A stretch of 64,000 nt of DNA from Aralia elata (Eukaryota > Streptophyta > Magnoliopsida > Apiales > Araliaceae): the NCBI GenBank assembly GCA_034770075.1, contig JAVJAP010000114.1:124001-188000 (forward strand), read 5' to 3'. Each line of letters opens with the position of its first letter. Position 1 is the stretch's first letter. Shown piece after piece: positions 11,401 through 23,504 of this stretch. The translations under genes and the position numbers were made by a program. Below the pieces are notes generated by a model. The model was not told the DNA's origin, did no database searches, and saw only the letters and a program-made list of their open reading frames with translations.

Positions 11401-11771
11401 CATATAACACATTTCGGATACGGATAAAATCACGTATCAGCTCAAATAAAATTTCCGACACTTGGAAAAATTATTCGTACGCATACACGTATTTATGAAA
11501 TTTATTAACATCGAAAAAGACACAAAAATATCTGGCATGAAAAGTGCCTCGGGAAACGTGCCCCGTGAATAGTGATTTAGCGACGCTACGCGAAATCAAT
11601 TATTCACTTAAACAAAACTGTAACACGTAACATTTCATGCATCCACATAATCCAGGTTGTCATGCAACCCTTAAACACATAACACAAATATAATATTAAT
11701 AAAATATAAAATATTCATTAATATTCAAAAATTCGAATTACAAGGAAATTTCAGAATTCCCGGTCGTTACA
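8407..11771 (-). mobile_element. Solo LTR of the element D family
   Basis: 3365 bases, from TGTGACACCCCC to CGGTCGTTACA, the reverse complement of the element D LTR ends (TGTAACGACCG ... GGGGGTGTCACA). Length matches the D LTRs (3371 and 3340). No internal retrotransposon sequence is attached and a perfect 5 bp duplication flanks it, so it is the product of recombination between the two LTRs of an older insertion. It is clearly diverged from D, and its GC-rich centre (9690-9780 and 10005-10215, with repeated CTCACGCTGCGGCGTGAG-like palindromes) differs from D, so it is a subfamily member. A CT-rich microsatellite lies at about 11008-11043. Confidence 0.9.
10005..10215. repeat. Cluster of GC-rich near-palindromes in the solo LTR
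   Basis: CTCACGCTGCGGCGTGAG at 10045-10062 and 10088-10105, a near copy at 10121-10138, a perfect GGCGCTGCAGCGCC at 10014-10027, and further degenerate copies to about 10210. Each could fold as a short hairpin. The function is unknown. Confidence 0.75.
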
Positions 11772-12048
11772 AATAACATATATTTTGGTTACTTTATAAT
11801 GATAATTTGGAAACCTATAAAGTAATAGTTTTAATTTCAGTTGAAAAGGATGATTGTGAGACAGATTCGTGACAAAGATTGGTCTTATTCGTCTATCAAT
11901 TCATTATTATATTTGACAATGCAGGCAATGTGTTTAAAATTTATTATTACTAAAAAGATGAATTCTGGTTACTATTTTAATTCTGGTTACTAATAATGTG
12001 AATTCCGGTAACTAATTTTATTAATATTATTGTTTCAGGTGCTTGGCC

Positions 12049-15000
12049 ATGGATATGATTCCAGTTGTAATCTACTTCAATGGAACGTGGAGTAACAATA
12101 ACCAATATCTAGATTTCCAAGTTACGGGCGTACTAGTTCCTTATTCTTGTTCTTTCACAGAAATACACAACTTGATATGCAAAGCATTGAGCTTAGACTG
12201 CAACACAACAGAGTTGACAATCAAGTTTCATGTTAGTAGCAACATCCCTCCAATGAAGGTGACAAATGAAGCAACATTAAGATTCTACATGGAAGAAAGT
12301 AGAAAATCAGGAGAACATGGAAAGTTTCCACTTATTATAGATTATGAAAACAACAATGGAGGCAATACAATGTTACAAAACATGACAAATGAAGAAGAAA
12401 TTAGACTGCAATCTGAATCCAGCATGAGATTAACAGAATGGAACTCGGAACTTGAATTGTTGGCAACAGAAGAAGACCAAATTGGATTACATTATGTTGA
12501 ACATCTGGCCATTGAATCTGTTGATAAAGAACAAGAAAGACAACAATGTGTAACAAAAAATGGAGAGCAGTGTGATGAGGTCATATTAGATCCGAATAAG
12601 TTTGAGGTTAAACTTCATCAAACATATAAAGACAAAAAAATCATAATGCAAGCGATAAGGCTACATTCAATAAGGAAAAACAGACAACACAAGGTGGAAA
12701 GAACAAGTGGAAGAGACTTTGTTCTGGTATGCGTAGATAGTGAAAATTGCAATTGGAAACTAAGAGCATCAAAGTTTCGAAGAACAAATATGTTCAAGGT
12801 GAGAGAATTTTATGATTCACACACTTGTTCAGCAAACATAATGCTTGGAGATCACAGACAAGCAAATAGTCAGATGGTTAGTGAATGCATAATGCATAAA
12901 TTAACAAACTTCAAGAAAGTTTACACACCAACTGATATTGTCGAAGACATGATGACGGAGTTTAATGTGTCCATATCCTACCAAAAAGCATGGAGATCAA
13001 AAGAAAGAGCACTGGACAAAATAAGAGGGAATCCACATGACTACACTCTCATTCCTTCTTGGTTGTACATGCTGAAAAAAACAAATCCAGGTATGAATTG
13101 GAATCTGTTTAATAATATTTTAAAATTTTTTAAGATACCATAAGTTTTTGATTTGGTTACCTAGTAACAAATGTTTGGCTACTAACTGTAGTGTTGAGTT
13201 ATTTAAAAAAATTATTTTTCCATAATACAGGTATATAGATGAAATGTAACTATTAAATGTCATTTTACACACCATATGAACAGTATTAAAAATATAAAAT
13301 TCTATTTAAATGGATACCAGTAGTAATACAAATAGTGTAGCATAAAATACAATTGTTGATTTGGTAAGTTACTCAACATTTATGATTTGGTTACCTAGTA
13401 AATATAATTTGGTTACTAACTGTAATGTAAGTTAGTAAAGAAATGGTTTTTGAAGTATACCAGTATAGTTATAAATTGTAACTACTAAATAACATTTTAG
13501 ACACCATTTGAACATTGTGAAAATTACTAAAAAATATTTTAGTGGATACAATTATTAATACAAATAGTTTAGACTTTAATTCAAATGTTGACAATATTTA
13601 GTACATCTATTTACATTGACCAAACTGAAAATTCATTTCAGGATCCATCACATCCTTGGAGTTGGAAAAAAATGGTCGCTTCAAATATCTCTTCTTTGCA
13701 GTAGATGCATCTATTGAAGCATGGCACCATTGTTTCTCCATCATTGTAATTGATGGAACCTTCATACAATTAACCTACGGAGGTACACTTCTCATAGCAA
13801 GCACACAAGATGCAAACAGAAACATTTTACCACTTGTTTTTGGAGTTGTTGATAGTGAGAATGAGCTATCATGGAGATGGTTTTTCATTAATTTGAGAGA
13901 TGCTTGCGGAGTTAGAGAAGGACAATGTATTGTCTCAGACAGACACGAAGCAATTATTAAGGGACTCAACTGTGTGTTCCCTGATGTGATGCACGGTTCA
14001 TGCACATACCATATTTTGAAAAATATTAAAAATAGATTCAAAAAGAAAGGAGATGAAGTCAAAAAAGCATACAACGCGGCGTGTAGAGCTTACACCGTTG
14101 AAGAATTCGACATTCACATGGCTCAACTTGATGCAATTGATAATCGAATAAGGAAATATTTGGAGGAAGAAGTGAATCTAGAAAAATGCACGCAGCTCCA
14201 TGGGACTGTAAGCAGGTACTCAACAATGACTTCGAACACCGCCGAATCAATTAACAATGCAATCAAGGGAATAAGAGATCTTCCAGTGGCGTCGATGATT
14301 GAATGCCTGCGTTGTATGGTTCAAAGATGGTATTTCTCGAACAAACAATCAGCAATGTCTACTTTCACTACCCTTTCCACAACTGCAGAGAGAAGATTGC
14401 AAGATAATATAATTGAGTCAAAGAAACTTAAGGTCAGTCATTCAACTTTTTAATATTTACCTGAATACATTCAAAAATTGCATCTGAAATTTTAAATAAC
14501 AAATCATTCAATTTTGTTTACTAGTATAAACTGAATATGTTACTAACATTTAAATGGTTGGTAACAGGTCTGGTATAATATTAGTACTATCAGATTACAT
14601 GAAAAAACCAAAATGCTTATCCTTATATGCAGGTTTACCCGAATATATACAAAAATTGCATCTGCAATTTAAAATAACAAATCATTCAATTTTGGTTACT
14701 AGTATAAAATGGATATGTTACCAATAATTAAATGGTTGGTAACAGGTCTGCTATAATATTATTACTATCAGATTACATGCAAAAACTAAAATGTTTATCC
14801 TTATATGCAGGTTTATCTACCAGTTGCAACATTCCACTAATTGACCAGATAGATACTGTTCTAAATAAGTTTTATGAAAATTTGGTTACTCATTTAAAAA
14901 AAACATTACATATGAATTTCATTACTCCAAAATACATACTAATTACACAATTGAATGATGTTGCAGGTTGAGACATCAAACCTCATGATTTACACCGTTT

Positions 15001-15410
15001 ACGATGTCACCAAACAATTTATCGTGGACATGGAAAATAAGACATGCACGTGCCGTAAATTCCAATACCATGAGATGCCTTGCTCACACGCTGCTGCAGT
15101 TATTAGCAAAAGAAATATGAGCTGTTATGATTTTTGCTCAAAATTCTATTCAAAGAAAACTTTGGTGGACACGTACTCAAATTCCATTATGCCATTGGAT
15201 GAAAAAGAGAATTGGGATGTTCCAGAAGAGATTAAAAACATATGTGTCAAACCACCAATTACAAGAAGACCAGCTGGAAGGCCAAAGCTAGGTAGATATA
15301 AGCATCCATCTGAACTTAAAGTTCAAAATAAATGTAGTAGATGCCAAGAAAAAGGGCATAACAGGAAAACATGCAATAATCCTCCAATTTTGAGACCCAG
15401 GAAGATTTGA
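12049..15410 (+). CDS. mudrA-like: MuDR-like MULE transposase (three coding exons, apparently intact)
   Basis: Catalyses excision and insertion of the MULE by binding its ends. Exons 12049-13090, 13642-14432 and 14967-15410 join with canonical GT-AG sites in compatible phases to give 758 residues without a stop. Residues 1-150 form a variable N-terminal domain. A MuDR N-terminal domain with a zinc-binding C/C/H pattern spans about 185-280. The MULE DDE core follows: IDGTF (Asp385), SDRHE (Asp447), a CTYH motif, then VEEF (Glu501/502). A SWIM zinc finger begins at Cys638 (CTCRKF..HEMPCSHA). An AT-hook-like GRPK precedes a CCHC knuckle at Cys734 (CSRCQEKGHNRKTC). The start is the first ATG after the TTTCAG acceptor at 12033-12038. 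The key residues look complete, but the leader intron now contains a solo LTR, so expression is uncertain. An extra upstream exon near 11841-11930 is possible. Confidence 0.88.
13238..13600 (+). repeat. Two degenerate ~165 bp repeats in transposase intron
   Basis: Copies at about 13238-13400 and 13466-13600 share a pattern of AACTATTAAAT, ACACCAT, TGGATAC and AATACAAATAGT landmarks. Related copies occur downstream of the gene at 16087-16250 and 16599-16752. All end near TATGATTTGGTTACC. Confidence 0.65.
14456..14811 (+). repeat. 178 bp tandem duplication in second transposase intron
   Basis: Two adjacent copies (14456-14633 and 14634-14811) with a period of 178 bases and a modest number of differences. 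Each copy ends in TTATATGCAG|GTTTA, so the duplication also doubles an acceptor-like site inside the intron. Confidence 0.8.
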
Positions 15411-17005
15411 TATAATTCAACACCAAAACATTTGTAACAATTTCATTACAGTTTTCTGAGGATTCTCATTAGCCATACAAATTGTAATCATTTTTGTTGT
15501 GTAAAGTTACCAAGTTTATATTTCACAGTACTATAAGATGCATATTTACACTAATTTACTTTTTACATTAATGTATTTCATCTATAAATAACAATAAACA
15601 TAATGGACAAACATGTCATAATTGGATAATTAAATTGTATTTCTTCTCTAAGACAATATGGTTACCCTCTAAAATTATATTGGATACCTTTGTATGCAAA
15701 TATGGCAACCAACTGTACTATATAAAAAACATACATTTTTTAAACTGTAAAATAATAAAACAAGAATGCATTAACATTTAACAATTAAAAATTTGACTGA
15801 TGTACTATTAAAACTATCTAGTTACAAACAAAAAACTAAAATGTTTAGCCTTATATACAGATATGGTGACCAACTGCATCATTCAACTAAATTAAATACT
15901 TGTTACTGTTATAAAACATTTTTATGATCATTTGGTTACTCACTAATAATTAAATGGTGTCCTCTATATGCAGATATATCTACTACCTGTACCATTTTAA
16001 AATAATGTATATGCTTATGAAATTTCAAAAGATTTAAAGACCAATAAATTTAAAAATTTGTAAATTTAAACTAAATCATTTAAGGTTTATGAAATATAAC
16101 TATTAAATGTCATTTTAGAATCCATATGAACATTATGGAAATTATTAAAATATATTTAATTGGATACCAGCATTAATACCAAAAGTGCAGACTAAAGAAA
16201 CAATGTTGATTTGTTAAGATACCCAACTTTTATGATTTGGTTACCTAATTAGGAAAATTTCGTTACTAACTTTTTATTGTTGAATACATTTAACAATTGA
16301 AAATTGGAATGATGTACTATTAATACTATACGGTTACAAACAAAAATTAATATGGTTAGCCTTGTATGCAGATATGGTCATCAATTCTATCATTTAACTA
16401 AATTAAATGATGGATACTGATTTAAAACATTTTGATGAAAATTTGGTTACTCACTAATAATTAAATGGATTCTTCAATATGCAGGTCTATATACTACCTG
16501 TACCATTTAAAAATAATTTATATGATTATGAAATTACAAAAGATTTGGAAACCATTTATATAAAATTAATCTTCAATTAAAACTAAATAATTTAAGTTTT
16601 ATGAAATGGAAATATTAAATGTCAATTTAGACACCATATAAACAGTATGAAAAATATTAAATTCTATTTAAGTGGATACCAGAACTAATACAAATAGTGC
16701 AGCCTAAAATACAAAAATTGATATGTTAAGAAACTAAATTTTATGATTTGATTACCTAAAATTGTCAATTTGGTTACTAAGATTTTATAGTTCTGTCAAA
16801 AAACAATATATTTTCAATACAACTGCACATTACATACAATATATAAAAAACAACTGATAAGTGCCAAATAAAAACCAACAAACTCAAGATCAAGAAACTG
16901 ATAATATAATCAAATAAATAAGGAATCCCATTTACAGTAGCTGATCTAAACCAAAAAATATCCGACATAAATGGTTATATATACCCATTAAAGAAACAAT
17001 GTATT
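15411..17005 (+). repeat. MULE interior downstream of transposase, with ~515 bp tandem repeats
   Basis: No coding potential. Sequence from about 15770 to 16286 is repeated in diverged form at 16287 to about 16790 (offset 512-517). TTGGTTAC-type motifs recur at 15660, 15932, 16250, 16443 and 16775. Element B interrupts the MULE at 17005/17006. Confidence 0.65.
17001..17005. repeat. Element B target-site duplication (left)
   Basis: GTATT, repeated at 44062-44066 directly after the right LTR end. Confidence 0.9.
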
Positions 17006-17905
17006 TGTAATGTCCAGGAATTTTAAGCATTGTATCAAAGTTATTTTAATAAATAAAATTCGTTTTATTTAATTTTACGAATTTAGTTGGATCCATGTAA
17101 GTATTTTCATTTTATTATATAAATACGTGGTCCAATAATTTTCCTTGCCTTAAAGGGACTCACTAATAGGGTGAATAAATTAATGAGTCAACCCTAGCAT
17201 TTGATTGGCAAGAAGATTAGGATAATTAAATAAATGATTTTATCATTTTAAATAATTCGAATAAAGAATTATGGTTAAGATAAATATTTTAAATAATCAG
17301 TTAATTAGTTTAGTTAATTCTAAATATTGGAGGTACAAGGTGGGTAATTTAATTGGGTCATTCTCTTTTAATTGGCTAGGCCCAAATCCCTTGAATTCCT
17401 CCTTTGGACCGCTTGTTTCCAAGCCAACCCAACTTTTCCTTGGGCTGAGCCCAAATGCAATAATCAGTCGGGTTGGATCTAGCTAGCAGGGTTCGAACCC
17501 GTTTCCTTCAATTGGGGATAACCAGTGAGTTCAACGGGGGAGGTTTCAGTCAGCAAGAAACCAATTTGGGATAACAGAGAGAAACCAGAATCCCCCAAGC
17601 CCTCAAATCAAACAGCCAAGCATAACCAAGCCGTCGATCTAATCGGACGGGACAAGGGCGAGTCGCCAGGCGTGCGACGGCGACGAAGGGAGCAACCAGC
17701 GGGCGATTCAAGGGTTGAAGGGGGCGACTGAAGGTTCAACGTCCGGACCAAAGGGGTTCCAGAAAATCCGGCGACTTGACCGGTGAGGGTACGCGGCTCG
17801 AGGAAGGGACGGCAAGCCGCAGCTGGTGATGTGAAACGAGCAACCACTCCCCTCTCCTTACCGTCGGTCATTAACCAATTTAGGGTTTTACCCAAATAAT
17901 TGGGG

Positions 17906-19952
17906 TGTCGACGCCGGGTTTTCTCGTCTTGCTTTGTCCTTTTCCTATTTTAGCCTTTTGATTTAATGATTCTTTGGAAAAGATCGGCATTGATGTCGAC
18001 GGGGTTTTAAAAGATCGTTTTTTATGATGAGCCAATTAACCAGAGTCGCCAGTTGGTATATTTGAAATGGATGTACCAACTCATCCGAGTTTTCGTTTTT
18101 TTATAAATCGCTGGCTCATGTGTGACTCCGAATTAATTGGTCTGCGAATCGAGATTCATAGAGTTCGGGGGCTTGCTTAAGCGAGGGGAAGGTGTTAGGC
18201 ACCCCCCGACTTCCGTGAAACACGGTTACCGCAATCTTGATGCTTTCCTATCCTTTAATTCATGAAGTGTGTGTGTACGCGCGCATGTGTGTGTGTGTGT
18301 GTGCCTATGTGAATGTTGTGGTGAGTTTATATGAAAGAATCATTTGGATTTTTTTAGGGAAAGTCGTGCTTTAATTTGAGAACGCTTCAGAATGTCTTTT
18401 CGGTTTATACGAGAAAGCTTTATTTTTTATTAGAAAGGTTTGATTTTAATTGTCAAAACTACAAGGTTTTCATTAGGTGTTGTTTTGGCAAAACAAGAGT
18501 TTTAAACCTTCGTCAAAATAGGAATCGAGACCTATACGTTGCTTTCGTAACTCAAACAATGGGCAACTTCTAGAATCTCTTTAACCCTATGCACAACGGT
18601 TTAATAAAACGCCATTTATTTACAAAATCAATTTGTGTGATGTTTTGGAAAACGATTTTTTTTTACCTTCTCGTTAAAGAGGAATCAACATTCATTTGCA
18701 CTTTCAATTTCTTATCCTCGTGATGCTAATACCCTACTTTGATTGATTTTATGAAAATCTTATCGTTTAGCTTTGAAATCAATTTCGTGTCATAAATCAA
18801 ATCAAGCATAAACACGCGTCGGGGCTATTCATGGGCATGTAAGCCATCAAAATAACCCCGAACGCCTATAATCACAAGTTTCACTATTTCGGGGCCTTAA
18901 ACACGTTTCTCGCCTTGGCGTCGTTTTAAGGCCCGACGATTACATATTTACAATGAAAGGTACATCGAGTTTATTACATATATCAAAAGATGTCCGTCAT
19001 CGGATTTGGACCACGGGGTCGCTTTCCTAGGCTCACATCCAAAATCGCTACACACCCACAAGATCCTAAAAATAGCAATCTAAAACAATCTATGCACAAT
19101 ACATCATTACAACGAGCTAAAATTTCACCAAATGGATATCATCGGGCCATTAAGAGGAATTTCGTTCCATTTGGAACCCTCACTAATAGCCCTCAATCCA
19201 TAGATCCACAACAATACACAAGGAAACTACATTTAATATAATTTGGATGACAAAAGCTTAACAAAAATGGTAAAACAAAATGCTAAAACAAAGGATTTTT
19301 TACCTTGCAAATAATCCCAACAATATGTATGAATTTGTGTATTGAATAGAGTAGAAAATATGAGATGTAATCTCACAAAATGGGTACAATTTCTCTCTTC
19401 TTTTCTCTCTTTTCTCTCTATTTTTCTTGCTGTTTTCTCCTTCTTTTTCTCTCTTTTTCCGCCGCTGCTGCTGCTCTCCTGTTTCTGTATGCAAAATGGC
19501 CTGATAAGGGGCTGCCCTAGGCAGCCGCAGATAGATCCGCGGCTGGCCGCAGATCAATCCGCGGCTGGCCTCGGTTTCTCCGCGCCCGCCGCGCACTTCA
19601 ACCGTCTCGCGCACTACCATTATTTTAATCGTTTGGCCGCAGATCAATCCGCGGCTGGGTGGGCTGATTTTCTCATTTTTCGAACCGCACCTCGACTCTC
19701 GTGTCGGATCATCGGTTTCTGCTGAAAGGCTTGCATTTTGCAGTCCGGGAACTGCTGGGAAACGTGTCACGTCATCCGGGAATGCCCATTTCGGACAGCC
19801 TTATTGTCACGTCAGCTTTGGTTGCCAATCATTGCGGTGGTGTTGGGCGTTCGCACTTGTGCCCATTCCCTCGCCCTCACAGGTCGGTTCATTTGACGAT
19901 TTTGCCCTCCTGTCACGGTTAGTATACGAAGCGCAAAATTTGGGTGTCTACA
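17906..19952 (-). repeat. Element C 3' LTR (left copy)
   Basis: 2047 bases, TGTCGACGCCGGG to GTGTCTACA in plus orientation. It carries a (GT)n tract near 18285-18303 and a GC-rich patch at 19505-19655 with repeats of CCGCAGATNNATCCGCGGCTGG-like units. ORFs of 127 and 156 codons that cross this patch are repeated in the other LTR and are not genes. Confidence 0.92.
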
Positions 19953-19965
19953 GCTGCCCCTCTTT
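19953..19965 (-). other. Element C polypurine tract
   Basis: On the minus strand it reads AAAGAGGGGCAGC, directly abutting the TGTAGACACCC start of the LTR. This purine run and LTR start recur in many plant elements of this type. Confidence 0.8.
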
Positions 19966-20489
19966 ATCATGTTTATGAAATGTTAAATGAAATGAACATG
20001 ATAAAGAAGTAGACACACGATGCATGAATGACAGTGCATAAGAATGACAGTGCATACATGATGCAACACATACAACTTATGATGCAACGCAAGATGTAAG
20101 GCATGCAACACATTCGTAAAGGTGTCAATGCATCAATCCCTAACCTGTCGCTCGTCTCGTAATCGCCGGGTCTCGTATCCGGTCGATTGTCCTGTGAGTG
20201 TCGGGTCTCGTATCCGGTCACCCCTCTCGTAATCACCTTATTCCATCTCATTGTCATCAAAGGAAGTTATTCTCCTGACTAGCTTTGAAGGGCATCCTTG
20301 GAGTTCGTCCTCGTACATCGTTCTTGGCAACCATCGCTTTTGACTCTGATAGGCTAGGACCTTAACACCTAACCTGCATGGATCACGTACAGAATTATCA
20401 TCTATTCAATGTATGTGACACAACATTAAAATGTAAATTTGATGAAAAATGACCCCTGTACAGTCTTTTGATATGGTTCCACAGGTGTC
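19966..20489 (-). other. Element C 3' untranslated sequence
   Basis: No coding potential. Degenerate relatives of the 70 bp repeat, with TCTCGTATCCGGTC landmarks, appear at about 20150-20235 ahead of the regular array. Confidence 0.55.
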
Positions 20490-21476
20490 ACCAGTTATCG
20501 GGGCCAGGTTTCGTCGCCGGTCACCCATCTCGTAATCGCCGGTTATCGTCGCCGGTCGATCGTCTCGTCGGGGCCGGGTATCGTCGCCGGTCACCCATCT
20601 CGTAACCGCCGGGTATCGTCGCCGGTCGATTGTCCTATCGGGGCCGGTTTTCATCGCCGGACACCCATCTCGTAATCGCCGGTTATCGTCGCCGGTCGAT
20701 TGTCTCGTCGGGGCCGGGTATCGTCGCCGGTCACCCATCTCGTAACCCCCGGTTATCGTCGCCGGTTGGTTATCTTGTCAGAGCCGGTTTTCGTCGCCGG
20801 ACATCCATCTCGTAATCGCCGGTTATCGTCGCCGGTCGATTGTCTTGTCGGGGCCGGTTTTCGTCGCCGGACACCCATCTCGTAACCCCCGGTTATCGTC
20901 GTCGGTTGGTTATCTCGTCAGAGCCGGTTTTCGTCGCCGGACATCCATCTCGTAATCGCCGGTTATCGTCGCCGGTCGATTGTCTCGTCGGGGCCGGGTA
21001 TCGTCGCCGGTCACCCATCTCGCAACCCCCGGTTATCGTCGCCGGTTGGTTATCTTGTCGGAGCCGGTTTTCGTCGCCGGACATCCATCTCGTAATCGCC
21101 GGTTATCGTCGCCGGTCGATTGTCTTGTCGGGGCCGGGTATCGTCGCCGGTTACCCATCTCGTAACCCCCGGTTATCGTCACCGGTTGGTTATCTTGTCG
21201 GAGCCGGTTTTCGTCGCCGGACATCCATCTCGTAATCGCCGGTTATCGTCGCCGGTCGATCGTCTCGTCGGGGCCGGGTATCGTCGCCGGTCACCCATCT
21301 CGTAACCCCCGGTTATCGTCACCGGTTGGTTATCTTGTCGGAGCCGGTTTTCGTCGCCGGACATCCATCTCGTAATCGCCGGTTATCGTCGCCGGTCGAT
21401 TGTCTCGTCGGGGCCGGGTATCGTCGCCGGTCACCCATCTCGTAACCCCCGGTTATCGTCGCCGGTTGGTTATCTT
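20490..21476. repeat. 70 bp tandem array with 140 bp higher-order period
   Basis: About 14 copies of a 70 bp unit built on CGCCGGTTATCGTCGCCGGT and CACCCATCTCGTAA. Two unit variants alternate, one with GGGCCGGGTATCG and one with GAGCCGGTTTTCG, giving a clear 140 bp repeat. Several short ORFs start exactly 140 bases apart as a by-product. Not a CRISPR array: no unique spacers. Confidence 0.93.
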
Positions 21477-22430
21477 GGATCTCAGCCCTTCCCAGGGTTT
21501 GTTGTTTTTTGTCTTTTTCTTTTTGTGGATATCAGCCCTTCCCAGGGGTGCTCACCATCTTGTTGTGGTTCGCGTGGATCTCAGCCCTTCCCAGGGTTTG
21601 TTGTTTTTTGTCTTTTTTTTTTTGTGGATATCAGCCCTTCCCAGGGGTGCTCACCATCTTGTCGTGGTTCGCGTGGATCTCAGCCCTTCCCAGGGTTTGT
21701 TGTTTTTTGTCTTTTTTCTTTTTGTGGATATCAGCCCTTCCCAGGGGTGCTCACCATCTTGTTGTGGTTCGCGTGGATCTCAGCCCCTCCCAGGGTTTGT
21801 TGTTTTTTGTCTTTTTTCTTTTTGTGGATATCAGCCCTTCCCAGGGGTGCTCACCATCTTGTTGTGGTTCGCGTGGATCTCAGCCCTTCCCAGAGTTTGT
21901 TGTTTTTTGTCTTTTTTCTTTTTGTGGATATCAGCCCTTCCCAGGGGTGCTCACCATCTTGTTGTGGTTCGCGTGGATCTCAGCCCTTCCCAGGGTTTGT
22001 TGTTTTTTTGTCTTTTTTCTTTTTTGTGGATATCAGCCCTTCCCAGGGGTGCTCACCATCTTGTTGTGGTTCGCGTGGATCTCAGCCCTTCCCAGGGTTT
22101 GTTGTTTTTTGTCTTTTTTCTTTTTGTGGATATCAGCCCTTCCCAGGGGTGCTCACCATCTTGTTGTGGTTCGCGTGGATCTCAGCCCTTCCCAGGGTTT
22201 GTTGTTTTTTGTCTTTTTTCTTTTTGTGGATATCAGCCCTTCCCAGGGGTGCTCACCATCTTGTTGTGGTTCGCGTGGATCTCAGCCCTTCCCAGGGTTT
22301 GTTGTTTTTTGTCTTTTTTCTTTTTGTGGATATCAGCCCTTCCCAGGGGTGCTCACCATCTTGTTGTGGTTCGCGTGGATCTCAGCCCTTCCCAGGGTTC
22401 GCTCACCACCTTGTTGTGGTTTGCTTGGAT
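21477..22430. repeat. 99-102 bp tandem array
   Basis: Units begin with GGATCTCAGCCCTTCCCAGG at about 21477, 21576, 21675, 21775, 21875, 21975, 22077, 22177, 22277 and 22377 (last one degenerate). Each unit contains the phrase TCAGCCCTTCCCAGGG twice, once after GGATC and once after GGATA, so it is itself an old duplication. It follows the 70 bp array with no spacer. All three plus frames stay open for over 300 codons; this reflects absence of stops in the repeat, not a gene. Confidence 0.93.
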
Positions 22431-22560
22431 GCCTTCCCAGGTTCACTTCTTGTTTGGATACCAGCCCTTCCCAGGGATCACTGATGGTTTGGATACCAGC
22501 CCTTCCCAGGGGTCTTTGATTGGTTGGATACCAGCCCTTCCCAGGGGTCATTGATTGGAT
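22431..22560. repeat. Short ~40 bp degenerate repeats closing the array
   Basis: Three or four units of GGATACCAGCCCTTCCCAGG with variable tails, derived from the preceding array. A T-run follows at 22569-22590. Confidence 0.8.
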
Positions 22561-23469
22561 TTGAGTGAATTTTTTTTTTTTTTTTTTTTGTATGAGATAT
22601 GTGATCGGCTTCATGTCCCGGATCACCCACCAACATCGTCCACGTATCATGCCGCAAAAGCCATCACAGTCTGATCATTCGTGAGGTTGAAAACGACGTG
22701 CTTGTACTTTCCTGAAGATTTTCACTTTGATCGTACCTGCATGCATGAAAAAGATGTTATGCATGATCTGGCAGATATGTTATGGACAGGTGCATGTGCA
22801 CAACATATTTTTAGATAGAAATGACCCCTGTTCAGTCAAATGATACGATTCGACAGTCGTCGTCGTGTGCCAATCATTTGATTGGATCACGCCTCATCGT
22901 GCAGTGTAGTCTTTAGACTTCAACATTGGTTTGGTACTCGGCCTGTTTTTGGTCGTCTTCATTTCATCGAGTTGAGGCAGTCTGTTTCGCTCTCTGTGAT
23001 GATCAACAGCTATGTTAGCTCCTTGGCCTTTTGATCATTCTTGACGGCCGATATGCTGCTGTCCAGCATTATATCATCCTTGTATATGCTCATGCACGTG
23101 GATCAATTTGATGTCGAGGCAGTGATAGTCGGGATTGGGGAGAGGCCCAATGACGAGGAGTTCTGTGCAGCCTCAGCTTCCATCCATTTCACGATTCTTA
23201 ACTGCCCCTGCCTTGGTGCGTGTCGCTACCAAGAATTTCTATCGAGAACTCGCGATGTTGATCGTGTTGAGTTATCCACAGCTCTGCAAGATCCTGCATA
23301 TCAGATGACTAACAAATGCCAAGCTTGCAGGCCCGGGCCATTAGTGTTAGTTCAACACAAAGATATTATAATCTCGACAAAAGAGTAAATGCAGTTAAAG
23401 CACATGAATTTGAATATCTTTTGATCGCACAATCTAGCAAGTTGTGAGCCGTGCGTGTACTAGATTGGA

Positions 23470-23504
<35 letters not shown>

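Noticed and set aside
17489..17500. GGGTTCGAACCC, resembling a tRNA B box
   Set aside because: No A box or tRNA fold nearby, and the 3' LTR copy of the same sequence lacks one base of it.
19300..19770. 156-codon minus and 127-codon plus ORFs in element C LTR
   Set aside because: Low-complexity reading of TC-rich and GC-rich LTR sequence, repeated in the other LTR with different lengths.
20490..21476. CRISPR-like regular repeats
   Set aside because: The units abut with no unique spacers and alternate as a 140 bp higher-order repeat in a plant retrotransposon.
21400..22554. Long plus-strand ORFs of 384, 336 and 319 codons in all three frames
   Set aside because: They lie in the 99-102 bp tandem array; the repeat lacks stops in every frame and the element reads on the other strand. 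No protein family matches.
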